DNA of 33,918 nt from Flavobacteriaceae bacterium F08102. Its GTDB lineage: Bacteria > Bacteroidota > Bacteroidia > Flavobacteriales > Flavobacteriaceae. Location of the stretch: positions 2,580 through 36,497 of the forward strand of contig JALKAY010000012.1 in NCBI GenBank assembly GCA_023015935.1, given 5' to 3'. The position numbers and the translations under genes are program-made. Position 1 is the first letter of the stretch. Every line of letters begins with the position of its first letter. This document shows positions 6,716-15,894 of this stretch, piece by piece. The notes under the pieces were generated by a model. That model was not told where the DNA came from, ran no database searches, and worked only from the letters and a program-made list of their open reading frames with translations.

Positions 6716-7215
6716 AAAATAAACCTAACAACACCCCGAGAATCCCTACATCAACGCAGCTCTATTTGATTAATGTTACATTGATGTTTAATGACTTAAG
6801 CCTAGTTCTATACATTTCTGTTGCCGATATCATCATTTTTCAACATTTTATAACAGCTTAATTGTATCTCCAATTTAATTAAGTTCATAGCCCGTGAAAT
6901 ACCATCACTTTGCTCTATATTACAGGTGATTTTAGTTAACGTTTATCAGTTCCTGTTCCGAAGACAGTTCAATAACCAAACCACAAATACGCCAGCAGAA
7001 TGCAAAAACTATGATTTATTTGCTAAATTAGTTGCATAATCGTCACATCAACGCGAAAACTATTGAATTAAACTAAATTTCACTTCTCAAATCCTCATAT
7101 TAGAACCCTAACTATTAACAAAAAACACCCCTGATCTTGCTAAAATAATCATCGGAGGTAAACTAATGACAAAACGTTCGCAGTAATTACCGACCTAACC
7201 TAATGTATTAAAATC
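6716..7215. other. 500-bp intergenic stretch before the sulfatase, with a possible mini-ORF
   Basis: No gene of normal size is visible. AATGTTACATT at 6772-6782 recurs as part of a longer palindrome at 15796-15810. At 7154-7158 a GGAGG stands 7 nt before an ATG (7166) that opens only MTKRSQ and a TAA at 7184-7186. This well-placed ribosome binding site with a six-codon frame could be a leader peptide or the remnant of a lost gene start. I see no clear TAnnTTTG promoter. Confidence 0.3.
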
Positions 7216-8790
7216 ATGAACATAAAACGCACCTCATTTTGGTTAATGACACTTTCACTACTATTGGTCTTTAGCTGCAACAACCCCGAGAAAAACATAG
7301 CAAAACCCAATATCCTGTTTATATCAATTGATGACCTCCGACCAACCTTAGGCGCGTATGGAGACACTACGGCTATTACGCCAACTATTGATCAAATTGC
7401 TGCAGAAGGAATGACCTTTAGACAAACGTTCGCGCAAGTAGCCGTGTGCGCCCCATCCCGGGCGAGTTTAATGACGGGATTACGACCTGATTCAACACGT
7501 GTTTGGCATCTTGGAGATAAATTCCGCGAAATCAATCCAGCGACGGTCACTATGCCTCAATACTTCTCAAAATTTGGATATCACACCGTCAATTTAGGTA
7601 AGATTTTTCATAATTACATGCCTGACTCCATTTCTTGGGACGAACCGGACTTACGCCCTGCTCAATACCTGCGTCCAGATTGGTTAAAAAGAGATGGAGA
7701 AACCTTTTACATCAGTGAAGAAGTCAATCGCTCACAAGCAATTAAAAGAGATTCGCTTTTAGCTCTTAGACCTGTGCGCTATGCCGACGGATGGAATACA
7801 GGGCCTGCTTGGGAAGCTGCCGAAGTTCACGATACGATGTACTATGACGGAGCACAAACAGAACTAGCCAAAAAGGTGCTTACACGTTTAGCAAAAACTG
7901 ACACTCCGTTTTATATGGGACTTGGGTATTTCCGACCACATCTTCCATTTACAGCACCTAAAAAGTATTGGGACCTCTATGATCCAGAAAAAATCCCCTT
8001 GGCTCCAAATCCAAATGTTCCTGAAAACGCACCCATCTATACCATGAATTCTATGTATGAATTACGTCACTATGACGGATTCAACAACATTGGACACCCT
8101 CAATCGTCATACCGAATGAGTAAAGACACTGCACGTATATTAAAACATGGGTATTACGCAAGTGTCAGCTATATTGATGCTTTGATAGGAAACCTCATTA
8201 GACACATGAAAGATATTGGAATTTATGAAAATACCATCATTGTTATATTTGGAGACCACGGATGGAAACTTGGCGATCATAATAGTTGGGGGAAAATGAC
8301 CAACTACAATATTGACCTACAAGTTCCGATGATTATACGTTATCCCAATCAAGAAAATCGCGGCGATCAAACCTTTGAAATTACCGAATTAATAGACCTA
8401 TTTCCTTCTCTTTGTGAAATAGCTGGAATAGAAGTTCCCGACTACCTACAAGGATCAAGTTTTGTCCCTTTAGTAAAAAACCCTAAACGCAAATGGAAAG
8501 AAGCCGCATTTAGTCAGTTTCATCGCCGACCAAAACATGCCGCTGATGGAAAAAGATATATGGGATACTCCATGAACACCCACAAGTATCACTATATAGA
8601 ATGGTACACATGGGATCCTAAAACTGGAACGAGGGGTGAATTCAACCATAGTGAATTGTACGATCGCGAAAACGATCCATATGAAACCATTAATATAGCT
8701 GCCGAGCAATCTCTTAACAACGTTGTCAAAGAGCTATCTGAACAACTCGCTGCTGGTTGGCGAAATGCCAAACCTAAACCTACAGAATAA
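7216..8790 (+). CDS. Lipoprotein sulfatase, iduronate-2-sulfatase-like (S1 family)
   Basis: This 524-residue enzyme hydrolyses sulfate esters, most likely on a sulfated polysaccharide or its oligosaccharides. The signal ends VFSC with Cys21 as lipobox cysteine, placing it on a membrane facing the periplasm. Metal-binding Asp39 and Asp40 lie in PNILFISIDDLRPTLGAYGD. The sulfatase signature CAPSRASLMTGLRP has Cys78, which a formylglycine-generating or anaerobic maturase must convert. Further motifs are GKIFHNY, GYFRPHLPFTAPKKYW and FGDHGWKLGDHNSWGKMTNY, close to iduronate-2-sulfatase-type members. Length is normal and no residue is missing. It has no SusC/SusD pair or glycoside hydrolase beside it. 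A decayed putative sulfate exporter lies downstream. The substrate cannot be told from sequence. Confidence 0.93.
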   Translation: MNIKRTSFWLMTLSLLLVFSCNNPEKNIAKPNILFISIDDLRPTLGAYGDTTAITPTIDQIAAEGMTFRQTFAQVAVCAPSRASLMTGLRPDSTRVWHLGDKFREINPATVTMPQYFSKFGYHTVNLGKIFHNYMPDSISWDEPDLRPAQYLRPDWLKRDGETFYISEEVNRSQAIKRDSLLALRPVRYADGWNTGPAWEAAEVHDTMYYDGAQTELAKKVLTRLAKTDTPFYMGLGYFRPHLPFTAPKKYWDLYDPEKIPLAPNPNVPENAPIYTMNSMYELRHYDGFNNIGHPQSSYRMSKDTARILKHGYYASVSYIDALIGNLIRHMKDIGIYENTIIVIFGDHGWKLGDHNSWGKMTNYNIDLQVPMIIRYPNQENRGDQTFEITELIDLFPSLCEIAGIEVPDYLQGSSFVPLVKNPKRKWKEAAFSQFHRRPKHAADGKRYMGYSMNTHKYHYIEWYTWDPKTGTRGEFNHSELYDRENDPYETINIAAEQSLNNVVKELSEQLAAGWRNAKPKPTE

Positions 8791-9020
8791 GCTATTGCAC
8801 TACTCGGTTCATACATAACAATAATCACAATAAACCAGTCGTTAACATCGCATAACCTCATTAGACCTCACCTACATGTCAATCACATTAGAATCCGAAC
8901 AAATTGGACTAAAAAAAATTGATATTGGACTTAAATTAGTGATCAAACGCGCTAAAGCTAACACGACTACCATAAAAAGGACGATATCGCACACCATAAA
9001 CAAACCGTCATTATTCCAAA

Positions 9021-9720
9021 ATGAAAACCAAATTACAGATATTTAACGTCGTAGCTAAACACCTAAGTTTTACAAAAACTGCAGAACAATTATACATTTC
9101 ACAACCCGCCGTTTCGAAGACTATTAAAAATTTAGAGCAAACCTATAAAACAACCTTTCTATTAGAAAAAGAAAATCCATTGAGCTAACCGCAGAAGGAA
9201 AGGCATTTCTTGTGTACTCCAAAAAAATAGCCGCCATTTATAGTGAAATGGATGAACAATTTTTACATAAAAAAGAAACCTTTCCTACCTACATAAATTT
9301 TGGAGTAAGTACTACTATTTCCAACTATGTTATTCCAAAGGTAGTGGCAAAATTCAGGGTTCAATTCCCCCAAACAAAATTTAATATTATCAGTAACAAC
9401 TCTGAAAATATTGAACAGTTAATTTTACATGAAGAAATAGATTTTGGTATTACCGAAGGCCGCAGTACCAATCCTAAATTACAGTTTAAAAAATTCATAA
9501 AAGATGAAATAGTTCTGGTGACTAGCATCCACAACAAGGCAATTAAAAAAGACGTCATTGATACCGAAACACTGCAAAAAATCCCAATGATTGAACGCGA
9601 AAAAGGATCTGGAACAAAAGAAATTATTGACCAATTTTTAGCTAACAACGATATAAAAAGTCTCAACCCTTTAGTCACCTTAAACAGTACCGAAGCCATA
9701 AAGCCATCCATTATTTTTTG
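9021..9720 (+). pseudogene. LysR-family regulator, frameshifted and truncated
   Basis: The frame from 9021 reads MKTKLQIFNVVAKHLSFTKTAEQLYISQPAVSKTIKNLEQTY, a typical LysR winged helix-turn-helix, and stops at TAA 9186-9188. The effector domain resumes in another frame: RKSIELTAEGKAFLVYSKKIAAIYSEM, then NFGVSTTISNYVIPKVVAKFRVQFPQTKF and GSGTKEIIDQF. The shift is near 9156-9172. The second frame ends at 9720 after NSTEAIKPSIIF, where intact LysR proteins continue with a glycine-rich segment and about 60 more residues. The missing end and the missing start of the following YeiH gene suggest one deletion. LysR genes beside yeiH usually control it. Confidence 0.85.
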
Positions 9721-10475
9721 AAAATATCAGTGGTTGGATTAGGTTTTGGCATGTTTATCAAAGAAACATTAGAAACCAGTAAAGAAGGCTTAAATCTTAC
9801 CATCTATTCCATTATTTTAACAGTATCCCTAGGACTCATTTTAACTAAAATTTTAAAGTTGGACCGCGCATTAGGTCATCTTATCACCTCGGGGACATCT
9901 ATTTGTGGAGGTAGTGCCATCGCCGCTATTTCTCCCATAATTAAAGCGCAAAACAATAAGCATTGCACTAGGAATTGTATTTCTTTTATATTCTATAGCC
10001 CTAATTACATTTCCAATGCTAGGACATTTACTATCATTAACGCAAGTGCAATTCGGATTGTGGTGTGCCGTAGCCATACACGATACAAGTTCTGTCGTTG
10101 GTGCCACCTTAGGCTATGGCGATGAAGCGTTAAGAATAGCCACCACCGTTAAATTAGCAAGAACTTTATGGATCATCCCATTATCCATTTTCTCCGTAAT
10201 ATTGTTTAAAACAAAGGGTGAAAAAAATAAAATTCCCCTACTTTATATTGTTATTTATAATCGCCATTTTAATTCATAGCTATCATCTTTTACCCGAAGA
10301 AACCTCGAGAACCATCGTACTTTTATCTAAACGATTACTACTCACAACCCTATTTCTTGTTGGGTCAACTATCTCATTCAATGTCATCAAATCCACAGGT
10401 CTAAAACCTCTCCTATTAGCATTTACTTTATGGTGTTTTATTTCAATTTTCTCACTCATTTACATACTAAACTAA
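9718..10475 (+). pseudogene. yeiH: YeiH-type (UPF0324) putative sulfate exporter, truncated with two frameshifts
   Basis: Three frames carry consecutive pieces of this polytopic inner-membrane family: ISVVGLGFGMFIKETLETSKEG through SGTSICGGSAIAAISPIIKAQ; then ISIALGIVFLLYSIALITFP and QFGLWCAVAIHDTSSVVGATLGYG, IATTVKLARTLWIIPL; then KKIKFPYFILLFIIAI through FLVGSTISFNVIKSTGLKPLLLAF to the stop. Breaks lie near 9950-9960 and at the A7 run 10221-10227. Roughly the first 75 residues are absent because the sequence is joined directly to the truncated lysR. The conserved SICGGSAIAA and AIHDTSSVVGA motifs make the family clear. Sulfate or sulfite export is a family-level annotation and not proven here. 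Confidence 0.87.
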
Positions 10476-10680
10476 CCATAAACATCAATCTTTATGGCAC
10501 AATGATTAAAAGTACATTCAAATTAAAAAAGATCAATTAAATTAACTTTTTTAACCTAATTATACTCGCTAATTTCATAACCTAAATGAATGTACTTGTG
10601 TAATTTTCACGTTAATTTTACCACAACAAAAACAAGTAAAAACACCGTATAACTGTACCAATAAAACGCCAATTTATATG

Positions 10681-10688
10681 TATTTTTG
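10681..10688 (+). promoter_or_regulatory. Candidate -7 promoter element of the PLP enzyme gene
   Basis: TATTTTTG matches TAnnTTTG and ends 20 nt before the ATG at 10709. No good TTTG is seen about 20 nt upstream, so only half of the promoter is supported. Confidence 0.4.
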
Positions 10689-10708
10689 CCGATCTAAAGT
10701 CGAAAATT

Positions 10709-12559
10709 ATGGAAGCCACTAACATACGAACGTACAGCAATGAAGTTTTAAAAAATATGCCCTCTGGATGGTTAAGTACAACCACCCATCGACTGGATAT
10801 TTATGACGAAAAGTTAGCCAAAACACAATTTTTAGAACAGTTTGAGGCTTTGTATAATGATCATAATGCCGAACCAACTGCATTAGCTTCATTACCTACA
10901 GCTTACGACTATATTCGACTAGGCCATCCTTTATCTTGTGTACTAGAATGGGGAATTGCAAAATTAAACAAACGTAACCCAGACCATATCATCTGCTTTT
11001 CGTCTATGACAATGCCTATTTTGTCAATTCTACGAAAAAATCTACTCGAGCATAAGAAAACACAAATCGTATATACCGGTGAATTGACTCCATTTTTTGA
11101 CCCAGAAACTCTACAACGCGTTTATGGATATCAATTTGAATTACATAAAATTGCAGAAATATCAGATATTCCAACGTTTAACGGGAGTACAATTTTTATT
11201 GAGCAACAAGCTACTTTTGGACCTGTTGATCTTGTACCATCAATCGATTTTTACATCACGCTTCATCCAAATCTAGGAAGTGTAATAATCGTAAATGGGG
11301 CAGAAAACGAGACATACATCCCTGAAATACAACACGTAAGAAGAAGAGAAAGCATTGCCATGACTCCAATTAATTGTCTTGCTGCGTTAAAATCACTTGT
11401 TAAGGAAACTTCTCCAGAAACCGACCACAGTCATATTGCTGAACACAAAACCCAAGTACTAACTTCTATCAAGGAAATAACTGGTGCAAGCACAACACCG
11501 CTTGTAGCCTCAAGTGGTCTGTCTATTCAATATGCAATCATGATGGGACTCATTGACGATGCCCTCGACAAACACCCTGGAAAAGCTATTAAATTCATCG
11601 TTCCACCAAATTGCTATGGAGGAACAAATGACCAAGCAAGACGCATCGCCGCCTGTTTAGACCATGTAGAAGTCATTGATTTATTGGTCGATGGCGACAA
11701 CGATATGGTCGAAAGTATTGATAGCGTCTTAACAGAAATTGCCAAGGAGGATGCCATCCCTTATATCATTGCTGAAATCCCAACAAACCCTCGGGTAGAA
11801 GTACCGGACCTAAAACAATTAAATGCTGTTTTACGTGCAGAACGCAAAACCGTTGACGGCAAAACAGCCATCGATCCCGTTTTTATTTTAGACCAAACCT
11901 TTTGTCCAAATGTCCTCTTTTTAGGAGAGAATGCAATCTTGTCAAACGTAAGAACGATTTCGTATGCAAGTGGATCGAAATTTCCGAGTGGTGGGCTGTG
12001 TACTGCTGGCTATTGTGTGGGTAACAAAAAAACAGTGGCTTTGATAAAAAAAATAGAAAAACACCTACTCCTTTGTGACAATGAAGCCACACAACTACAA
12101 TATGAACTGTTAGCCAAACAACTGCCATCGATGAATCAACGAATCAACGATGCTTATAAAAACACCCGTGAATTTGTACACTTCATTCGCGACGTATTAC
12201 CAGCGGCAAAAATCAATTTTGTTTCCGATAAATTGGCAGCTCAAGGATTTACCCCTTCTGTATTTTCATTAGACCTTCCCTCCAAAGGAAATACATCTGA
12301 AGAGAAAGAAACCTACAAAAGAGCATTAAACCTTATTTTAATTAACTTAATGATTTCAGAAATCCCCAACGAAAGCAAGTTCTGTGTAAGCTACGGTCAA
12401 TTAAAAGGATGTTATTGGACGATACCCGCAACATCAACACAAGGTACCACAAAAGAAGGAGATAAAGATTATATCGTTCGCGTGGCTCTTTCTCCTAACG
12501 TCGACCTTGACCTACATAAAAAAATATTTTTGAAATTTATTGAAGAGCATATAAAATAA
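10709..12559 (+). CDS. PLP-dependent enzyme of the Cys/Met metabolism type, long form
   Basis: This 616-residue cytosolic protein is a fold-type I PLP enzyme. The C-terminal two thirds carry the active site: PPNCYGGTNDQARR (about 300-313), the cofactor aspartate region VFILDQTFCPN and the PLP lysine in YASGSKFPSGG (Lys424). The N-terminal ~230 residues (LPTAYDYIRLGHPLSCVLEWGIAKLN...) are extra compared with the ~390-residue cystathionine gamma-synthase/lyase proteins. I believe this long form is a known but poorly characterised Bacteroidetes group. The reaction is probably a beta- or gamma-elimination or replacement on a sulfur amino acid, but the substrate is not shown. It stands alone between a promoter element and a strong terminator. 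Confidence 0.75.
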   Translation: MEATNIRTYSNEVLKNMPSGWLSTTTHRLDIYDEKLAKTQFLEQFEALYNDHNAEPTALASLPTAYDYIRLGHPLSCVLEWGIAKLNKRNPDHIICFSSMTMPILSILRKNLLEHKKTQIVYTGELTPFFDPETLQRVYGYQFELHKIAEISDIPTFNGSTIFIEQQATFGPVDLVPSIDFYITLHPNLGSVIIVNGAENETYIPEIQHVRRRESIAMTPINCLAALKSLVKETSPETDHSHIAEHKTQVLTSIKEITGASTTPLVASSGLSIQYAIMMGLIDDALDKHPGKAIKFIVPPNCYGGTNDQARRIAACLDHVEVIDLLVDGDNDMVESIDSVLTEIAKEDAIPYIIAEIPTNPRVEVPDLKQLNAVLRAERKTVDGKTAIDPVFILDQTFCPNVLFLGENAILSNVRTISYASGSKFPSGGLCTAGYCVGNKKTVALIKKIEKHLLLCDNEATQLQYELLAKQLPSMNQRINDAYKNTREFVHFIRDVLPAAKINFVSDKLAAQGFTPSVFSLDLPSKGNTSEEKETYKRALNLILINLMISEIPNESKFCVSYGQLKGCYWTIPATSTQGTTKEGDKDYIVRVALSPNVDLDLHKKIFLKFIEEHIK

Positions 12560-12564
12560 ATGAG

Positions 12565-12608
12565 AATTCACCCAGCCCACTTGAAGGGTATACGGTGAAT
12601 TTTTTTTC
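12565..12608 (+). terminator. Rho-independent terminator of the PLP enzyme gene
   Basis: AATTCACC (12565-12572) pairs perfectly with GGTGAATT (12594-12601), with an inner CCC/GGG pairing, and is followed by a T-run to 12607. It starts six bases after the stop codon. Confidence 0.85.
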
Positions 12609-12687
12609 AGAAAACTACATCTTTCAAGATTGAATTAGGCTACACCGCTAGCTAAAACCAATTAAAATAATCACCCTAAAAAGCATC

Positions 12688-12740
12688 ATTATCCAAACGG
12701 ATTACAGGCTTTAAGGAGACGTTTCTAGGGATAATTTTTT
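12688..12740 (+). terminator. Second terminator-like hairpin
   Basis: ATTATCC and AAACG (12688-12699) pair with CGTTT (12720-12724) and GGATAAT (12729-12735), followed by five more T. Twelve pairs are interrupted by an unpaired CTAG on the right side. It lies 80 bp after the first terminator. It could end a short RNA begun in between, or act as an attenuator in the leader of the gene at 12865. The 305-bp gap 12560-12864 contains no reading frame of interest. Confidence 0.55.
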
Positions 12741-12864
12741 ACGTATAGCCCTCTAAACACGTCTGTGTGCTTCACTGATAATTCCCCTCAATTTAAATTC
12801 ATTATACACATAAACGACTAATTAATTAGTATATTTAACTTTATTTATTACCAATAAAACTGCT

Positions 12865-15771
12865 ATGAAAAAGGTCATTTTATGCCATCTATTACTGCTT
12901 CCTATTACTGGGTTTTCCCAGGATCTTCAAAAGATAGATTCGGTCAACCAACTTATCCTAAAAACCAAAGCGGATTCTATAAAAGCAGTTGAATATTTAA
13001 CTGTATCAAATTTACATATTCAAAAAGATTCAATTTTCAATAATCTTACAAAGAGTCTATTTTATGCTCGTAAGGCACAAATACCAAAACGTATTTCTAA
13101 TACACGTATCAACTTTGCAAATTGGTATGGAATTAATGTTTCCAGAGAAAGAGCAATTGAAGAACATTTGGGTGCTATTCAAGAACTCGAAAAATTAAAA
13201 TACTATGCTGGAGTTTCTAATCACTATATTAGGTTGGGATATCGTTATAATACAACGCAACCGGACTCTGCACTTCTTTATATAAATAAAGGTGCTCAGC
13301 TAGCTAAAGAAACAAATGACTCTAATTCAATCGTTACAGGTTTATTAGCTCTTGGCAATCTTTCTTTTTTTAAAAGTGAATTTAATAAGGCCCTTGAATA
13401 TTATATAGAAGCTGAAAAAATTTGTTCTTCAACAAAAAGCCTAACGAATACAGTAAAACATGCCAACAGTCTAGAATATATGGGATATGTGATGGAAAGG
13501 ACAGAACGGTTTGATAAAGCAATTGAGTATTTTTCTAAAAGTTATGCGATGTTAATAAAATTAGGGTTCCCTAGTAATATTGCTATTATGGAATCAAACC
13601 TTGCTCAACAATATATGATTACAGAACAATACAGTGAAGCAATTCCTTTATTAGATAAGTCAATAGCGTATTATGAAAGTTTCACAGTTCCAGATAATAA
13701 GTCAATTTCAACTTATATTAAAAGGGGATTGTGTTACAAACATTTAGATAAATTTAAAAATGCCGAGGAGGATTTTTTAAAAGCAGTTGAAATTGCAAAA
13801 TTGCCGAATAACAAGAAACATTACGCAAATGCTCTCTATAGGTTGGCAGACGCATATTTATATTTTAAGGATTATAAAAATGCTAAAATAATTTACAAAG
13901 AAGCGGAAATAGTCTGCAAGGAAGAAAAGAATTATGACGGTTTGAGGAGAGTTTATAAGGGATTAGCTGAAATTGAAATGTATAATAAAAATTATAAAGA
14001 AGCGATTAACTTATTAAATGAAACCATCAAAAATGTAGAGTTAGCTAGACAAACCAAACTTGACCAGGATATATTAAAATTAGAGACGGCATTTCAAACA
14101 GAAAAAAAAGAAAAAGAAATAGAACTTCTTACCTTAAAAAATGACATTGCAAAAAAGCAACAGTATTATTATTTAGGATTTTTGGGATTAACCTTATTGA
14201 TTGGAGCACTACTATTCCTTGTGTTTCGAAATAGAATTAAAATGGCTAAAAAAGACAAGGAGCTCAACCAGATAAAATCGCATTTTTTTTCGAACATATC
14301 CCACGAATTTAGAACCCCTTTGACGTTGATAAATGGTCCTGTCAATAAATTATTAGAGGCAAAAACCTTAGACCCTGAATCAACACATAATTTAGAATTG
14401 ATTCAAAAAAGCACCCATAGGCTTATTGATTTAGTAGATCAAATGCTCGAAATTTCGAAATTAGATGCTGGTGTTGTTAAAATTAACGTAGAAAAAGGTA
14501 ATCTAGAGGCTTTTTTAAAAGCTTCTACAGATTCCTTTACCTTCTTAGCTCAGGAAAAAAAGTTACACCTACAGTCATCCATAGAAACCATGCCATCAGC
14601 TTGGTTTGACGCTGACATTCTACATAAAATAACCAACAACCTATTTTCTAATGCCTTGAAATACACCTCCCCTTCTGGGAATATTAACTTTAAGGCTTTT
14701 GTAAATGACGACAAACAATTGGTTTTATCTATCACCAATGATGTCGAAAAGTTTCAAGAAAAAGATCTCAATTTAATCTTTGAACGATTTTATCAAATCG
14801 AAGAGGAGCACGAAGGTACTGGCATTGGACTGTCCATGGTTAAGGAACTCGTAAAGCTTATGCATGGTGAAATTAAAGCGAAACTCATTGATGGAAAAAA
14901 ATTAAACTTCTATATTACCCTCCCTATTTCAGAAAAAGCCTTTGCTGAAAATGAAAAAACAAAAGATCTATCTGCAATTACGCAGGAACGTGAATTGGAA
15001 TTGACAAAAACCACATCAGTAGATAAACCGATTGTTTTAATCGTTGATGACAACGCTGACATACGAGATTATACCGCTTCTTTACTCGTTGATAAATACA
15101 AAATACTAACCGCCAAAGACGGTAGTGAAGGAATAAACATAGCTCAAGAACAACTTCCAGATATTATTTTATCAGATATAATGATGCCCTTGGTAAATGG
15201 AGTAGAATTATGTAGCGTATTAAAAAATAACGAACTGACTTCAAACATCCCAATTATTTTACTCACGGCAAAGAGTGGAAACTTTAATGAAATCAGCGGA
15301 TTACAAAGTGGCGCAGATGATTATATCACAAAACCCTTTAATCCTAGAACATTACAAGTTAAAATTAATAACATTATTGAAAACCGAAGAAAATTACAAG
15401 AGCGATATAAAAAAGATATCATTTTTAAACCTAATGATATCGCAGTTACCTCTTCAGATGAAATCTTTTTAAAGAAAGTTGAAAGTGTGTTAAATACCCA
15501 CCTAAATAACCCCGATTTTAACGCTGAATTATTTAGTAAAGAAATGGGGCTAAGCAGAATGCAATTACACAGAAAATTGCTCGCTTATACCGGATTAAAC
15601 ACTACTGCATTTATTCGATCTCAGCGGTTAATCCAAGCCGCACGACTCTTGAAAAATTCAGATCTTACCGTCAATGAAATTGCCTTTAATGTTGGTTTCA
15701 ACACGCCAACTTATTTTATGAAATGCTTTAAAGAAACCTTCGGAAAAACACCGTCAGAATATATTAAATAA
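12865..15771 (+). CDS. Hybrid two-component regulator: TPR sensor, histidine kinase, receiver and AraC domain
   Basis: This 968-residue inner-membrane protein joins a whole signalling pathway. A signal peptide (MKKVILCHLLLLPITGFSQ) is followed by periplasmic TPR-like helical repeats (about 75-400), a short coiled coil, and one membrane segment (LGFLGLTLLIGALLFLVF, about 436-453). Then come HisKA with phosphoacceptor His480 (FFSNISHEFRTPLTLI), the ATPase domain (NLFSNALKY; GTGIGLSMVKELV), a receiver with phosphoacceptor Asp771 (ILSDIMMP; GADDYITKPF), and an AraC helix-turn-helix pair (about 875-968; SRMQLHRKL, EIAFNVGFNTPTYFMKCFKETFGKTPSEYIK). Polysaccharide-type HTCS use a beta-propeller sensor instead. 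No key residue is missing. It precedes a row of secreted-protein genes that may be its targets. Confidence 0.95.
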   Translation: MKKVILCHLLLLPITGFSQDLQKIDSVNQLILKTKADSIKAVEYLTVSNLHIQKDSIFNNLTKSLFYARKAQIPKRISNTRINFANWYGINVSRERAIEEHLGAIQELEKLKYYAGVSNHYIRLGYRYNTTQPDSALLYINKGAQLAKETNDSNSIVTGLLALGNLSFFKSEFNKALEYYIEAEKICSSTKSLTNTVKHANSLEYMGYVMERTERFDKAIEYFSKSYAMLIKLGFPSNIAIMESNLAQQYMITEQYSEAIPLLDKSIAYYESFTVPDNKSISTYIKRGLCYKHLDKFKNAEEDFLKAVEIAKLPNNKKHYANALYRLADAYLYFKDYKNAKIIYKEAEIVCKEEKNYDGLRRVYKGLAEIEMYNKNYKEAINLLNETIKNVELARQTKLDQDILKLETAFQTEKKEKEIELLTLKNDIAKKQQYYYLGFLGLTLLIGALLFLVFRNRIKMAKKDKELNQIKSHFFSNISHEFRTPLTLINGPVNKLLEAKTLDPESTHNLELIQKSTHRLIDLVDQMLEISKLDAGVVKINVEKGNLEAFLKASTDSFTFLAQEKKLHLQSSIETMPSAWFDADILHKITNNLFSNALKYTSPSGNINFKAFVNDDKQLVLSITNDVEKFQEKDLNLIFERFYQIEEEHEGTGIGLSMVKELVKLMHGEIKAKLIDGKKLNFYITLPISEKAFAENEKTKDLSAITQERELELTKTTSVDKPIVLIVDDNADIRDYTASLLVDKYKILTAKDGSEGINIAQEQLPDIILSDIMMPLVNGVELCSVLKNNELTSNIPIILLTAKSGNFNEISGLQSGADDYITKPFNPRTLQVKINNIIENRRKLQERYKKDIIFKPNDIAVTSSDEIFLKKVESVLNTHLNNPDFNAELFSKEMGLSRMQLHRKLLAYTGLNTTAFIRSQRLIQAARLLKNSDLTVNEIAFNVGFNTPTYFMKCFKETFGKTPSEYIK

Positions 15772-15795
15772 CCATCCTACCTCACTAATTAACGT

Positions 15796-15810
15796 CTAAT
15801 GTTACATTAG
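15796..15810. promoter_or_regulatory. Palindrome upstream of the DUF4412 gene
   Basis: CTAATGTTACATTAG has perfect 7-bp arms around one base. It lies 25 bp after the hybrid regulator stop and 49 bp before a promoter element at 15859. A related AATGTTACATT occurs at 6772-6782. An operator role is a guess from position and symmetry. Confidence 0.35.
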
Positions 15811-15858
15811 TTTACTACTTTGTTACATAGGTTTAGCTCACTAATTTTAACTTTATTA

Positions 15859-15866
15859 TATATTTG
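15859..15866 (+). promoter_or_regulatory. Candidate -7 promoter element of the DUF4412 gene
   Basis: TATATTTG matches TAnnTTTG and lies 28 nt before the chosen start at 15895, which supports that start over the upstream ATG at 15820. No clear -33 TTTG is at normal distance. Confidence 0.45.
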
Positions 15867-15894
15867 TTTGTACATAAATTTAAACACTACAACC

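Noticed and set aside
8876-9046. 56-codon ORF (MSITLESEQIGLKK...) before lysR
   Set aside because: It overlaps the LysR start in another frame, has no recognisable features, and is close to chance length for this composition.
11883-12128. Minus-strand ORF inside the PLP enzyme gene
   Set aside because: It is a shadow of a strongly coding frame with a conserved PLP lysine motif.
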